Assembly (NCBI GenBank): GCA_028277185.1
Contig: JANQGQ010000012.1
Location: 1-64,000 of the forward strand
DNA: 64,000 nt
Source: Woeseiaceae bacterium
Lineage (GTDB): Bacteria > Pseudomonadota > Gammaproteobacteria > Steroidobacterales > Woeseiaceae
Direction: 5' to 3'
Numbering within the stretch: position 1 is the stretch's first letter; every line of letters starts with the position of its first letter. Shown piece by piece: positions 18,099 to 29,489 of the stretch. The notes under the pieces are model-generated. The model was given only the letters and a program-made list of their open reading frames with translations, was not told the DNA's origin and did no database searches. The position numbers were made by a program, and so were the translations under genes.

Positions 18099-18695
18099 GT
18101 GCTCGCTCGTACGGCGCGATTCCTGCTTCGTCTGGGCGGCTGGACGCTCGTGGGGGAGGTACCGGATGTGCCCAGGGCCCTCATCATCGCGGCGCACCAC
18201 ACCTCGAACTGGGACGGTGTCTGGGGCCTGATCGCCAAGGTCGCTTTCGGCCTCGACGTACGCTTTTTCGGTAAGGCGTCCCTGTTCTGGTTTCCGCTCG
18301 GTAACCTGTTGTGCGGGCTGGGCGGCATTCCGCTCGATCGCGCCCGGCCGGGTGCCGCCGTGGAGAACGCGGTCGCGGCATTTCGGAGCCGGGAGCGTTT
18401 CTACTTCGGGATGGCGCCGGAAGGCACGCGCAGCCGTCGCGATCACTGGAAGTCGGGGTTCTATCGGATAGCGCTGGCTGCGGAAGTCCCGCTCGTGCTG
18501 GCGTTCTTCGACTATGAGAACCGGCGTCTCGGCCTCGGTCCCACCGTCGAGCTCAGCGGCGATCCCGGGAAGGATCTCATCCCGATTAAGGAATTCTATG
18601 CCGGGAATGCGCGCGGACGGCACCGCGATCGCGAAAGCACGATCGCGTTGCCGCCCGACATGCTGACGGACGCCGCGGCTAATAGCTCCAGTTGA
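18099..18695 (+). CDS. PlsC-like lysophospholipid acyltransferase family protein
   Basis: This small (198-residue) member of the 1-acyl-glycerol-3-phosphate acyltransferase superfamily has the HX4D motif in AAHHTSNWDG (near residue 33), the second motif near FFGKASLFWFPLG, and the glycerolipid-binding EGTRSRRDHWKSG. It probably acylates a lysophospholipid or related lipid at the membrane. The start is GTG 18099, 6 nt after ubiB, so it may be co-transcribed. The 3' end overlaps the convergent receptor gene by 17 nt. Confidence 0.88.
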   Translation: MLARTARFLLRLGGWTLVGEVPDVPRALIIAAHHTSNWDGVWGLIAKVAFGLDVRFFGKASLFWFPLGNLLCGLGGIPLDRARPGAAVENAVAAFRSRERFYFGMAPEGTRSRRDHWKSGFYRIALAAEVPLVLAFFDYENRRLGLGPTVELSGDPGKDLIPIKEFYAGNARGRHRDRESTIALPPDMLTDAAANSSS

Positions 18696-20880
18696 TCTCG
18701 AGACCGACCAGGCGACCGCGCTGCATCGGACCGGCCGTGAACAGGCCGGCAATCGAGGTCAGGTTGCCCCAGTTGGCTTCGTCGCTCAGGTTCTTGCCGT
18801 ACAGCGATACGCGCCACTGCTCGTTGGCCGAGAACCAGTTAACGCTCGCGTTGATGCGCTCCTGTTCCTCGAAGACGTTGAGGTTCGAGTCGTCGTAGGC
18901 GTTCTCGTCGCGGTAGCTGTAGCTTGCGGCGATGTTGAACAGCCCGAGGTTGCCGGCAGGGAGATCGTAAGAAAAACCCAGGTTGTAGTTCACGGGCGCC
19001 AGCCGCGGCAGGTCGCCGCCGATCAGCGGAAACGGCAGCATCAGCCCGGCCTCGATTTCTTCCACGATCGGGTCGATCCGGTCGTACTCCGAGTCCTGGA
19101 TGCCGACGGTGGCGTTGATCGAGAAGTTGTCCGTAATCAGCGCCACCAGATCGGCCTCTATGCCCTCGATCGTGACGTCGCCGGCATTGAAGGTTGCCTG
19201 CAGCACGACGACGCCGGCCGGCGACGGGTCGCCGACGTTGAGCTCGCGCTGGGTATCGTTGATCTCGTTATGAAAGGCCGCGACGTTGAGCCTTACCCGG
19301 CCGTCGGCGAACGTCGACTTCCAGCCGATCTCGAACGTGTTGTTCTGCTCTTCCTTGGTGGGCCCCGGTGGGATCACGTCCGGACGCGCGTTGCGGAAGT
19401 TGAAGCCTCCGGAACGATAACCCTGCGAGAAAAAGCCGTAGAGCTGACCGCCGTCGGCGTAGTTCCACTGCACGCCGATCCTGGGCGTGACGTTGTCCCA
19501 GTCGCCCTCGAGGTCCTGGAACGTGCAGTCGAAGGTGACGATGTCGCCGCAGCCGATGCCGCCGGGTGCTGCGATGATCCGCGCGGTCTTCTCCTCGTCG
19601 GTGTAGCGCAGGCCGGCGGAGATCACCCACTCGTCGCCGATCAGGAAGTCGTTGTTCCAGAAGATCCCGTAGTTGCTGGCGTCCATGTCGCCGCCGAGCG
19701 CGCGCTGCAAGGCGACCTGAATGGTCCGGCCCTCGCGGTACTCGATGGTCTGGTCGAAGTAATACAGTCCGAGCGTCGCCTCCCAGTTGTCGGCGAAGTT
19801 GCCCGACCAGCGCAGCTCGTTGCTGATCTGGTCCTGATCGGTGAAGCCCGACGCCGTGAAGATCGGCAGGTTGGTGCCGTCGACGTCGGTCAGCGAGTCG
19901 ACTCCGGCCTCGCGGTAGCCGAGTATGTTCGTCACGGTGCCGCCGAACGCTTCCACGTTGAGCTCGAGCGTCAGCTGATCCCAGTCGATCTCGGTGAAGC
20001 CCGGCTCGTCGAGCGTCGTCGTGAACTCCGGCTGGGCACCGGCGAGCTGCGCCGTGACGTTGGTCCAGGCGGCGCCGTCGCCTTCCGTCTCGCCGTGCTC
20101 CCAGATGAAGGTCAGGTCCGCCGCGTCGCTGAGCGTCCAGACGAAGGTCGGGCGGATCAGCGTCGTTTCCATTTCACCGACATCGCGCCCGATGTTCGGG
20201 TTTTCGAAATAGCCCTGATCGTCGTCGTACATCACGATGAGTTTTGCGGCCAGAGTGTCTTCGATCAGCGAGCCTTCGATCGCGGCCGCGAGGTTGCTCT
20301 GATCGCCGTCGTTGCCTCCGGCGCGCACCCGTACGCCGAACTCGCCGTCCGGCCGCGCATTCCGGATGACGACGGCTCCGCCGGTCACGTTACGGCCGAA
20401 CAGAAGGCCCTGCGGTCCGCGCAGCACTTCGACGCGTTCGATGTCGAACGTGTCGAGCACGACGCCGAACGTGGAGCCGAGATAGACACCGTCCACGAAC
20501 ACGCCCACGGTCGGATCGACCGAAGGGATCGAGCTGTTGATCCCCTGACCGCGAATCGAGAAGTTCTGCACGCCGGGAAACGTGCCGATATCCTCCATCT
20601 GCACGTTCGGCATGATGTAGCCAATGTCCGAGAGCTTCTGCACGAACATGGCCTCGAGCTGCGTCGCGCCGAAGGCGTTGATCGCCGCGGGCACGTCCTG
20701 GACGACCTCGGCGTCGCTCTTCTTGCGCGCCGTGGTCACGATTTCCTCGAGCAGCGTGCCGGCGGCACCGTCCTGAGCCAGGGCGCCGGAGTGTGGCGCA
20801 AGTACAACAAATAAGGAAAAAAGTCCCAGAGTCAGGATTGCAGGGTCGCGCAATCCTCTGGATTTGCGGGATTTATTCAC
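18679..20880 (-). CDS. TonB-dependent outer-membrane receptor
   Basis: This is a roughly 733-residue receptor with a signal peptide ending in SGALAQD, a TonB-box-like LLEEIVTTARKK, a plug (with FSIRGQGINSSIPSVDPTVGVFVDGVYLG in pieces, and RVEVLRGPQGLLFGRNVTGG) and a barrel ending in GLEINWSY. It is of the FecA/CirA-like class common in marine proteobacteria. The GTG start at 20880 follows ggggggta and directly precedes the signal peptide. A frame start at 20994 would add a non-signal extension. No periplasmic or inner-membrane partner lies beside it, so the ligand cannot be inferred. Confidence 0.92.
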   Translation of the reverse strand: MNKSRKSRGLRDPAILTLGLFSLFVVLAPHSGALAQDGAAGTLLEEIVTTARKKSDAEVVQDVPAAINAFGATQLEAMFVQKLSDIGYIMPNVQMEDIGTFPGVQNFSIRGQGINSSIPSVDPTVGVFVDGVYLGSTFGVVLDTFDIERVEVLRGPQGLLFGRNVTGGAVVIRNARPDGEFGVRVRAGGNDGDQSNLAAAIEGSLIEDTLAAKLIVMYDDDQGYFENPNIGRDVGEMETTLIRPTFVWTLSDAADLTFIWEHGETEGDGAAWTNVTAQLAGAQPEFTTTLDEPGFTEIDWDQLTLELNVEAFGGTVTNILGYREAGVDSLTDVDGTNLPIFTASGFTDQDQISNELRWSGNFADNWEATLGLYYFDQTIEYREGRTIQVALQRALGGDMDASNYGIFWNNDFLIGDEWVISAGLRYTDEEKTARIIAAPGGIGCGDIVTFDCTFQDLEGDWDNVTPRIGVQWNYADGGQLYGFFSQGYRSGGFNFRNARPDVIPPGPTKEEQNNTFEIGWKSTFADGRVRLNVAAFHNEINDTQRELNVGDPSPAGVVVLQATFNAGDVTIEGIEADLVALITDNFSINATVGIQDSEYDRIDPIVEEIEAGLMLPFPLIGGDLPRLAPVNYNLGFSYDLPAGNLGLFNIAASYSYRDENAYDDSNLNVFEEQERINASVNWFSANEQWRVSLYGKNLSDEANWGNLTSIAGLFTAGPMQRGRLVGLEINWSY

Positions 20881-21016
20881 AGTACCCCCCCAGGTAGTCT
20901 GAATTGTCACAAGCGAAAAAGTGTTGCTTGCACACAATGTACCACAGCTACGGGCGCCTGGCGGCGAGCGTTTCCGGTCACGGTTCTCACGCAACGGCTT
21001 CTAGTATCCTGAACGC

Positions 21017-21721
21017 ATGAGCGAGTCCCGGGAGGAAGAAGCGCGCCGGCGCAGCGTGCGCAGTTTCGTGAGGCGCAGCGGTCGCATGACCGGTTCGCAG
21101 CAACGCGCCGTGCGCGAGCTGTTACCGCGCTACGGCGTCGCCTTCGGCACCGCGCCTCTGGACCTCGATACCCTGTTCGGCCGGCGGGCTCCCCGGGTCC
21201 TCGAGGTTGGCTTCGGTAACGGCGACTCGCTGCTGGCGATGGCCGCCGCGAACCCCGGCGTCGACTATCTGGGTGTCGAGGTGCACGAACCGGGTGTCGG
21301 CCATTGTCTCCTCGGCATCGAGGGCGCCGGCCTCGACAACCTCCGGGTGATCAGTCACGACGCCATCGACGTGCTGCGCGAACAGCTTCCCGAGGCCTCG
21401 CTTGCCCGCGTAAACCTGTACTTCCCCGATCCCTGGCCGAAGAAACGGCATCACAAGCGACGCATCGTGACGCCCGGATTTCTCGAGCTCGTCGCCAGCC
21501 GGCTCGTGCCTGGCGGCGCGCTGCATATCGCGACGGACTGGGAGCATTACGCCGAGAGTATCGACGCGTTGCTGACGCGGACGTCGCTGTTCGAGGTCGA
21601 CGAGCGACGAGCACACGGGGGCGACAGACCGTTGGATCGCCCCGCCACCAAATTCGAGCAGCGCGGCCTGAAACTCGGCCATCGGATTTGGGACTGGCGG
21701 CTCGTACGCCCGGCCGCTTGA
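21017..21721 (+). CDS. trmB: tRNA (guanine-N7-)-methyltransferase
   Basis: TrmB makes m7G46 in the tRNA variable loop using S-adenosylmethionine. The 234-residue protein has the SAM loop LEVGFGNGDSL, the signature YFPDPWPKKRHHKRR and the substrate-binding RPATKFEQRG near the end. It is transcribed away from the receptor gene. A hairpin at 21739-21767 lies between it and the convergent katG. Confidence 0.97.
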   Translation: MSESREEEARRRSVRSFVRRSGRMTGSQQRAVRELLPRYGVAFGTAPLDLDTLFGRRAPRVLEVGFGNGDSLLAMAAANPGVDYLGVEVHEPGVGHCLLGIEGAGLDNLRVISHDAIDVLREQLPEASLARVNLYFPDPWPKKRHHKRRIVTPGFLELVASRLVPGGALHIATDWEHYAESIDALLTRTSLFEVDERRAHGGDRPLDRPATKFEQRGLKLGHRIWDWRLVRPAA

Positions 21722-21738
21722 AAGCATCCAAACGGAAA

Positions 21739-21767
21739 GCGGCGGCGCTCTCTCGAGACGCCGCCGC
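21739..21767 (-). terminator. GC-rich hairpin between trmB and katG
   Basis: gcggcggcg (21739-21747) and cgccgccgc (21759-21767) pair perfectly over 9 bp with an 11-nt loop. On the minus strand the stem is followed by a pyrimidine-rich ctttccgttt, so it best fits the end of the katG transcript. It could also stop trmB read-through. Confidence 0.55.
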
Positions 21768-21812
21768 CTGCATGTCCCTATGCCGCGGAACCCGTCGTTC
21801 CGCGTCCGGCGT

Positions 21813-24116
<2,304 letters not shown>

Positions 24117-24283
24117 TTAACTCGAACATATGAAATGATTCGATTCAAAATATCGATCACAACGTGCCGTGAAAACGAATATACGGCGCGCGGTCGGACC
24201 GTGCGGCGAGGCTTCGTGTTGCGTACTGCGTTTCGTGGTCTATAAGACTAGAGAGCGGAACTGCAACTCGGGGAAGAGAGACG

Positions 24284-24571
24284 ATGATCCGTCCGGAAAT
24301 CGGTCACTGGTTTCGGCGTGCGAACGGCACGGTATTCGAGGTCGTCGCGCTCGACGAGCAGGCGGGAACCGTTGAGATCCAGCAGTTCGACGGGACCGTC
24401 GACGAGGTCGATCTGGAAATCTGGCCGGAGTGGCCGCTCGTGGAAATCAGCGCTCCGGAGGACTGGTCCGGTTCCGTCGACATGGACCCCGAGGACTACA
24501 AGGGCCGCGGCTCGGACGAGATGCCGAACGGCTTCCACGATCCGCTGGCCTTCATGGACAAGCTCCCCTAG
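24284..24571 (+). CDS. Small acidic protein, DUF6763-like
   Basis: The 95-residue acidic soluble protein opens with IRPEIGHWFRRANGTVFEVVALDE and continues IQQFDGTVDEVDLEIWPEW, in pieces, then PPEDWSG-like EDWSGSVDMDPEDY. The pattern fits a small gammaproteobacterial family that I recall as DUF6763 (memory, not checked). The first half looks like a beta-barrel of the SH3 type. No function is known. It converges on the Rieske gene across a long hairpin. Confidence 0.7.
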   Translation: MIRPEIGHWFRRANGTVFEVVALDEQAGTVEIQQFDGTVDEVDLEIWPEWPLVEISAPEDWSGSVDMDPEDYKGRGSDEMPNGFHDPLAFMDKLP

Positions 24572-24581
24572 TCCGGACGGG

Positions 24582-24642
24582 ATCAAAAAGGTGTCAGACT
24601 TATTTTTGCTCTAAACAAAAATAAGTCTGACACCTTTTTGAT
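24582..24642. repeat. 27-bp-arm perfect hairpin (bidirectional terminator or REP/MITE-like element)
   Basis: Arms at 24582-24608 and 24616-24642 are perfect reverse complements over 27 bp, with the 7-nt loop ctctaaa. Each arm carries ggtgtcagactta and an outer aaaaa/ttttt run, so the RNA of either strand ends a stem in U residues. It sits between two convergent genes and could terminate both. A further tcaaaaagg at 24659-24667 repeats the arm end. The length and perfection exceed a normal terminator and suggest a mobile palindromic repeat. Confidence 0.85.
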
Positions 24643-24672
24643 ACAGGCCACTAGTACGTCAAAAAGGAGCCG

Positions 24673-25026
24673 CTACCGGCTGTCGGGCCCGGTCACGTAA
24701 ATCGCTCCGTTCGTGACGCGCACGGCGACGGGCGTAAGCGAGCGCCCGGGACACGGGCCGGCCAGACACTCTCCCGTATCGATTGCGAACACGGCGCCGT
24801 GGGATGCGCAGATGATCGCGCTTCGGTCCGGCGTCAGGAAGGCATTGGGTTTCCAGTTGAGCGCGTGTCCGGCGTGCGGACACAGGTTTTGCCAGGCGGA
24901 CACCCGATCACCGCGGCGGACGACGAAGCCTTTGAACGGCCAGTCGCCATCGCCGATGCGGAATTCGCGGCACCCGGGATCGTCGATGTCGTCGAGCCTG
25001 CTGACCAGAACCTCACGCTGCGGCAT
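24673..25026 (-). CDS. Rieske-type [2Fe-2S] ferredoxin domain protein
   Basis: The single-domain Rieske protein of about 117 residues has cluster ligands in CPHAGHAL and CASHGAVF (Cys-x-His and Cys-x-x-His). It resembles the ferredoxins of aromatic dioxygenases or the small subunit of nitrite reductase. No oxygenase partner lies nearby, so the redox partner is unknown. The start ATG 25026 has ggaggtg at the right distance. A GTG start 12 nt further upstream is in frame. Confidence 0.9.
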   Translation of the reverse strand: MPQREVLVSRLDDIDDPGCREFRIGDGDWPFKGFVVRRGDRVSAWQNLCPHAGHALNWKPNAFLTPDRSAIICASHGAVFAIDTGECLAGPCPGRSLTPVAVRVTNGAIYVTGPDSR

Positions 25027-25078
25027 CGGCACCTCCACTCTTTGAACGGCCGTGTCAGTCGCGGCGGCTTTGCCGCGT

Positions 25079-25861
25079 TCAGCCGCCGTGGTCCAGATCG
25101 TAGTCCATGATCAGCGGCGCATGATCGGAAAAGCGCTCATCGCGGTAGATCTCGGTTCGCCGAATCCTGTCCGCGAGGCCGCGCGTCACGACGTGGTAGT
25201 CGATGCGCCAGCCGACGTTGTTGTCCCAGGCCCGGCCGCGGTTCGACCACCACGTGTACTCGTGCGGTTCCTGAGGCAGCGTTCGGAACGCGTCGGTGAA
25301 GCGGTACTCGCCGAACACCTTGTCGAGCCATGCACGCTCCTCGGGCAGGAAGCCGGAGTTCTTCTGATTGGATTTCCAGTTGCGAATGTCTTCGTTCTTA
25401 TGCGCGATGTTCCAGTCCCCGCAGATGATTGTCTGCGAGCGGCGCCGACGAATCTTGTGCAGGTGCTCCGTGAAACTCTCCATGCAGCGGTACTTGGCGG
25501 CCTGTCGTTCTTCACTCGACGAGCCCGAGGGCAGGTACAGCGACACGACGTTGAGGCCGGCCAGCTGAACTTCCAGGTAGCGGCCTTCCGCATCGAACTC
25601 GGGATCGCCGTAGCCGCGAATGACGCGCTTCGGCTCGTGCCGGCTGTACACCGCGACGCCGCTGTAACCTTTTTTCTCGGCGTCCTCGTAATAGGCAAGA
25701 TAACCTGCGGGTTCGAACATCGGATCGGTGAGCTGATGTTTCTGAGCCTTGGTCTCCTGGATACAGACGACGTCCGCGTCCTGATTGCTCAACCACTCGA
25801 AGAAACCCTTGCGCGCCGCCGCGCGGATGCCGTTGGCATTGAGACTGATTACCCGAAACAA
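25079..25861 (-). CDS. xth: Exodeoxyribonuclease III
   Basis: This AP endonuclease and 3'-5' exonuclease of base-excision repair belongs to the EEP nuclease fold. SLNANGIRAA, CIQETKAQ, YSGVAVYSR, ICGDWNIAHK and the closing FSDHAPLIMDYD carry the metal and catalytic residues (Asn, Glu, Asp-x-Asn, Asp-His). At 260 residues it has the normal length. The start is TTG 25861 with gaggg 7 nt upstream. It is divergent from pyrE, and I see no clear regulatory motif between them. Confidence 0.95.
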   Translation of the reverse strand: MFRVISLNANGIRAAARKGFFEWLSNQDADVVCIQETKAQKHQLTDPMFEPAGYLAYYEDAEKKGYSGVAVYSRHEPKRVIRGYGDPEFDAEGRYLEVQLAGLNVVSLYLPSGSSSEERQAAKYRCMESFTEHLHKIRRRRSQTIICGDWNIAHKNEDIRNWKSNQKNSGFLPEERAWLDKVFGEYRFTDAFRTLPQEPHEYTWWSNRGRAWDNNVGWRIDYHVVTRGLADRIRRTEIYRDERFSDHAPLIMDYDLDHGG

Positions 25862-25980
25862 CGATATGCCCTCTTTAATACGTGCGGCGAAATGCGTGTG
25901 TCATACTCGTATCGCCGGAGACGGGCATCATACAGAACGCCGTTCCGGCGACGTAGAAGATTCCGGGGTCTGTTAACGCT

Positions 25981-26628
25981 ATGCGAGCATATCAAAAGGA
26001 ATTCATCGAGCTGGCGCTGGAACTCGGTGTGCTCAGGTTTGGCGAATTCACACTCAAATCGGGCCGGGTCAGTCCGTACTTCTTCAACGCCGGCCGCTTC
26101 AACACGGGCTATGCCGCCGCCCGGCTCGGCCGCTACTACGCGGCGGCCATCGCGGAGTCGGGGGTCGAATTCGACATGCTCTTCGGGCCGGCCTACAAGG
26201 GCATCCCGCTTGCGGCGCTTGCGGCGGCGGCGCTTGCGGAGCACTACGACATCGACGTGCCCTACGCTTACAACCGCAAGGAAGCCAAGTCGCACGGTGA
26301 AGGCGGCCAGGTCGTGGGCGGGCCGCTTGCGGGCCGGGTATTGATCGTTGACGACGTCATTACTGCCGGCACCGCGGTCCGCGAGGCCTACCAGATCATC
26401 GCCGCCGGCGGCGCCGAGATCGGCGGCCTCGCGATCTCGATGGATCGCGAGGAGCGCGGCCAGAGCAGCCTGTCGGCGGTCCAGGAGCTGAAAAACTCGC
26501 TCGGCATTCCCGTGATCAGCATCATCGGTCTTTCCGACCTGGTCGAAAGTCTCGAAGAATCAGGGGAGTATGCCGAATGGCTCGCACCGGTCACGAGCTA
26601 TCGTCAACAGTATGGTGTCGCCGGTTAG
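25981..26628 (+). CDS. pyrE: Orotate phosphoribosyltransferase
   Basis: PyrE converts orotate and PRPP to orotidine monophosphate in pyrimidine synthesis. The PRPP-binding loop is [13 protein letters not shown], and the N-terminal [16 protein letters not shown] and the catalytic loop [12 protein letters not shown] are clear. The 215-residue length is normal. It stands next to the DNA repair gene xth, a neighbourhood found in many gammaproteobacteria. No attenuator-like structure was seen before it. Confidence 0.97.
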   Translation: MRAYQKEFIELALELGVLRFGEFTLKSGRVSPYFFNAGRFNTGYAAARLGRYYAAAIAESGVEFDMLFGPAYKGIPLAALAAAALAEHYDIDVPYAYNRKEAKSHGEGGQVVGGPLAGRVLIVDDVITAGTAVREAYQIIAAGGAEIGGLAISMDREERGQSSLSAVQELKNSLGIPVISIIGLSDLVESLEESGEYAEWLAPVTSYRQQYGVAG

Positions 26629-26753
26629 CGGTCCGCGAAGACCGCTACAAAACCTCGCTAACAGCGTTAGAATAGGAATCTCGCGGGTCGTCAAGGGTCG
26701 AATACGCGAACCACGTCGCAATTTTGCGGCGCCTGTATTGGCATAGTGAGGCG

Positions 26754-27389
26754 ATGCGGAAACTTCTTCTGGCACTGTCCGTTACGATTTTTGCCCCGGG
26801 CGCGCTGGCCGATCAGCCGCGCAAGACCTACTCGTGGGTCGACGAACACGGCGTCACGCACTACGGGGACAGCGTGCCTGCCAAGTACGCCGAAGCGCAA
26901 AAACGCGTGCTCAATGAGCAGGGCGTCGTCGTCGATTACGTCGAAGGCCGCAAGACCGAGGAACAGCTTGCCGCCGAGCGCGCAGAGGCCGAACGCGTCG
27001 CGGCCGCCGAGCTTCGCCAGCGAAACGATCGCGCGCTGCTTGCAACCTATCTGTCCGTCGACGAAATCGTCATGCACCGCGACCGGCGCGTCGAACTGTT
27101 CAAGGCGCAATCGCGCGTCACGGAACTCTATTTGCGCAATCTGGAGCGGCGGCTCGAGAAACTGATGGCCGAAGCCGGCCGCTTCCAGCCGTACAGCGAC
27201 AATCCCGAAGCGCCCATGATCGATCCCGATCTGATCGACGACATCGAGTTCACGAAGCAGACGATCGAGCGCCACGAGAACAATCTTCTCAAGTTCAAGC
27301 AGGACGAACAGACCATCATCGAGCGCTTCGACGGCGACATCAGGCGTTTCGAAGAGCTTAAGGGACTCACGGCGAACGCCACCGGTTGA
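26754..27389 (+). CDS. Exported DUF4124-domain protein with coiled coil
   Basis: The 211-residue protein has a signal peptide (MRKLLLALSVTIFAPGALA) and a DUF4124 domain (YSWVDEHGVTHYGDSVP, about residues 26-45), followed by a long charged helical region likely to form coiled coils. DUF4124 is a small periplasmic domain of unknown role. The start ATG 26754 directly opens the signal peptide. The last six codons including the TGA are the first unit of a tandem repeat that continues past the gene, an odd feature described separately. Confidence 0.85.
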   Translation: MRKLLLALSVTIFAPGALADQPRKTYSWVDEHGVTHYGDSVPAKYAEAQKRVLNEQGVVVDYVEGRKTEEQLAAERAEAERVAAAELRQRNDRALLATYLSVDEIVMHRDRRVELFKAQSRVTELYLRNLERRLEKLMAEAGRFQPYSDNPEAPMIDPDLIDDIEFTKQTIERHENNLLKFKQDEQTIIERFDGDIRRFEELKGLTANATG

Positions 27390-27560
27390 CCGACTCGCAC
27401 GGAGCCCCGGACTGACTCACCGTGAACGCCAAAGGCTGACCGGTTCACCGGTTCACGCCGACTTCACCAAGGTCTTACTGCGAACGCCAAAAGCTGATCG
27501 ACTTGCGCTGAGGCTCGTCAAGGTCCTACTGCGAACGCCAGCGGTCGATCGCTGCGCGTA
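27372..27560 (+). repeat. Tandem repeat array A, spanning the DUF4124 stop codon
   Basis: Four degenerate units begin at 27372, 27422, 27480 and 27531 (periods 50, 58 and 51). Each opens with g(c/t)gaacgcca. The first unit is the end of the coding region. Units 1-3 keep TGA at the same offset, and unit 4 has CGA. The second and third also share a caaggtc-tact tail. The array fills the gap to the convergent dut gene. Confidence 0.8.
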
Positions 27561-27570
27561 GCGCGGTGCT

Positions 27571-28026
27571 TCAGGCGCGTCCGGAAGACCCGAAGCCGCC
27601 GGCGCCGCGCTCGGTCTCGGCGAACTCGTCTACGATGTCGAAGTGCACCTGCGCTACCGGCACGAAAACCATCTGTGCAATGCGCTCACCCGGCTGAATC
27701 TCATAGGCGGCGTTGCTGCGGTTCCAGCAGGATATGTAGACCTGGCCCTGGTAGTCGGAGTCGATGAGCCCCGTGAGATTGCCCAGCACCAGACCGTGAC
27801 GGTGTCCCAGACCCGAACGCGGCAACAGCACTGCTGCGAGTGCCGGATCGCCGATGTAGATGGCGACGCCGGTTGGTATGAGCAAGGTCTCGCCCGGCTC
27901 GACGGTCAGTGCTGCGTCGATACATGCCCGCACGTCGAGGCCCGCTGAGCCGTCGGTTGCGTAGGTAGGTAACGGTATGCTGTCCCCGATTCGAGGGTCG
28001 AGGATCTTCAACTGGATCGATTGCAC
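27571..28026 (-). CDS. dut: Deoxyuridine 5'-triphosphate nucleotidohydrolase
   Basis: This homotrimeric dUTPase lowers dUTP and supplies dUMP. The five family motifs are present: [42 protein letters not shown] and the flexible P-loop-like [10 protein letters not shown] at the C-terminus. The 151-residue length is normal. The start is GTG 28026. It lies before coaBC's end on the same strand, matching the dut-coaBC cluster of gammaproteobacteria. Confidence 0.97.
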   Translation of the reverse strand: MQSIQLKILDPRIGDSIPLPTYATDGSAGLDVRACIDAALTVEPGETLLIPTGVAIYIGDPALAAVLLPRSGLGHRHGLVLGNLTGLIDSDYQGQVYISCWNRSNAAYEIQPGERIAQMVFVPVAQVHFDIVDEFAETERGAGGFGSSGRA

Positions 28027-28115
28027 TTGTAGGGCCCGCTGACGTTCGATTGAATCGACGTCAAACTAGCTCGTCGCCGCGCTGCCGGCAACGCCTTTCG
28101 CAAGTCGGGCGGCGC

Positions 28116-29363
28116 TCAGGTCTGGTCGTTGAGCCTGATGATGGAAAGACGCGGCTCGGTGCCCGTGCCCCGCGTCGCCTCGTAGCGCGAAGCGATCAGA
28201 TCGACCAGCTCGCCGGCCAGCGCCGACTTGCCGGTCGTCGGAAACGACTGCTGACCGTCTGCCCACAGCACCTCGACGGCGTTGTCGTCGACATCGAAGG
28301 CCTTACCGTCGCGGACGCAGTTGGCGACGATCATGTCCAGCGACTTATTCTCGAGCTTGCCGCGCGCATAGCCGAGCAGGTTGTCGGTTTCGGCCGCGAA
28401 GCCGACGGTAAACGGCGCATCGGGCAGTGCCGCAACGGATGCGAGGATGTCCGGCGTGCGCACCATCTCGAGCGTCATCGTCTCGCCGGTTTTTTTGATT
28501 TTTTTGTCGGCCGCCGTCACCGGGCGATAGTCGGCAACGGCGGCGGAGGCGATGAAGACGTCGGCGTCGCTAATGACATCGTGCGTCGCCCGGTGCATGT
28601 CGGCCGCCGACAGAACGCTCCGCGTCTCCACGCCGCGCGGCGGAGCGAGATCCACCGGACCCGAGATCAGGACGACGCGTGCGCCGGCCCTCGCGGCGGC
28701 GGTCGCCAGCGCGTATCCCATCTTGCCCGAGCTGCGGTTCGTGAGATAGCGGACCGGATCGATCGGCTCCCGTGTCGGCCCCGCCGTGATGACGACGGTC
28801 TTGCCGCTGAGCGCGCCGCCGGTTTCGCCCGGCGCGAAGCCTGGTCCGGTGACGATATCGGCCAGCTCATCGGGTTCCAGCATACGGCCGGCGCCGGTTT
28901 CGCCGCAGGCCTGGGAGCCGCGGCCCGGACCCAGGATCGCTACCCCGCGTTCCTCGAGCAGAGCACGGTTGGCCTGGACCGCCGGGTTGCTCCACATGAC
29001 CCGATTCATCGCCGGCGCAATCGCCACCGGCGCCTCGGTTGCGAGCACCAGGGTGGTCAGGAGGTCGGCGGCGGCGCCCGACGCGAGTCGCGCCATGATT
29101 TCGGCCGTCGCCGGGGCGATCAGCACGACGTCAGCCCAGCGCGCAAGCTCGATATGGCTCATCGACGCCTCGGCCTCCCGGTCCCAAAGATTGCTGCGAA
29201 TGGGGCGGCCGGAGACGGCCTGCAGCGCGGTTTCGGTCACGAATTCGCCCGCGGACGCCGTCATGACAATCTGCACGTCGGCGCCACGTTCGCGCAGCCG
29301 TCGAATGAGGTCGGGCGTTTTGTAGGCGGCAATCCCGCCCGTGATTCCCAGTACGATATTCAT
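28116..29363 (-). CDS. coaBC: Bifunctional phosphopantothenoylcysteine decarboxylase/phosphopantothenate-cysteine ligase
   Basis: It carries out two coenzyme A steps. The N-terminal flavin-dependent decarboxylase half (about 1-180) has GITGGIAAYK, the PAMN segment APAMNRVMWSNPA and PGRGSQACGETGAGRM. The C-terminal ligase half (about 190-415) has ITAGPTREPIDPVRYLTNRSSGKMG, read in pieces, and GFAAETDN with the KKIKK loop. The 415-residue length is normal. About 350 nt upstream are filled mostly by a tandem repeat array. Confidence 0.96.
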   Translation of the reverse strand: MNIVLGITGGIAAYKTPDLIRRLRERGADVQIVMTASAGEFVTETALQAVSGRPIRSNLWDREAEASMSHIELARWADVVLIAPATAEIMARLASGAAADLLTTLVLATEAPVAIAPAMNRVMWSNPAVQANRALLEERGVAILGPGRGSQACGETGAGRMLEPDELADIVTGPGFAPGETGGALSGKTVVITAGPTREPIDPVRYLTNRSSGKMGYALATAAARAGARVVLISGPVDLAPPRGVETRSVLSAADMHRATHDVISDADVFIASAAVADYRPVTAADKKIKKTGETMTLEMVRTPDILASVAALPDAPFTVGFAAETDNLLGYARGKLENKSLDMIVANCVRDGKAFDVDDNAVEVLWADGQQSFPTTGKSALAGELVDLIASRYEATRGTGTEPRLSIIRLNDQT

Positions 29364-29489
29364 AGCTTGCCCCCAAGCATCACCGGAATTGTCGCCCGAA
29401 ACCGCTGCAGAGCGCCATACGCATCGGTTGTAAGCAAATGCTCCGCGAATCGAAAGACCTTCGCGGTGTCCGCAGCGCCGATTCCGATT

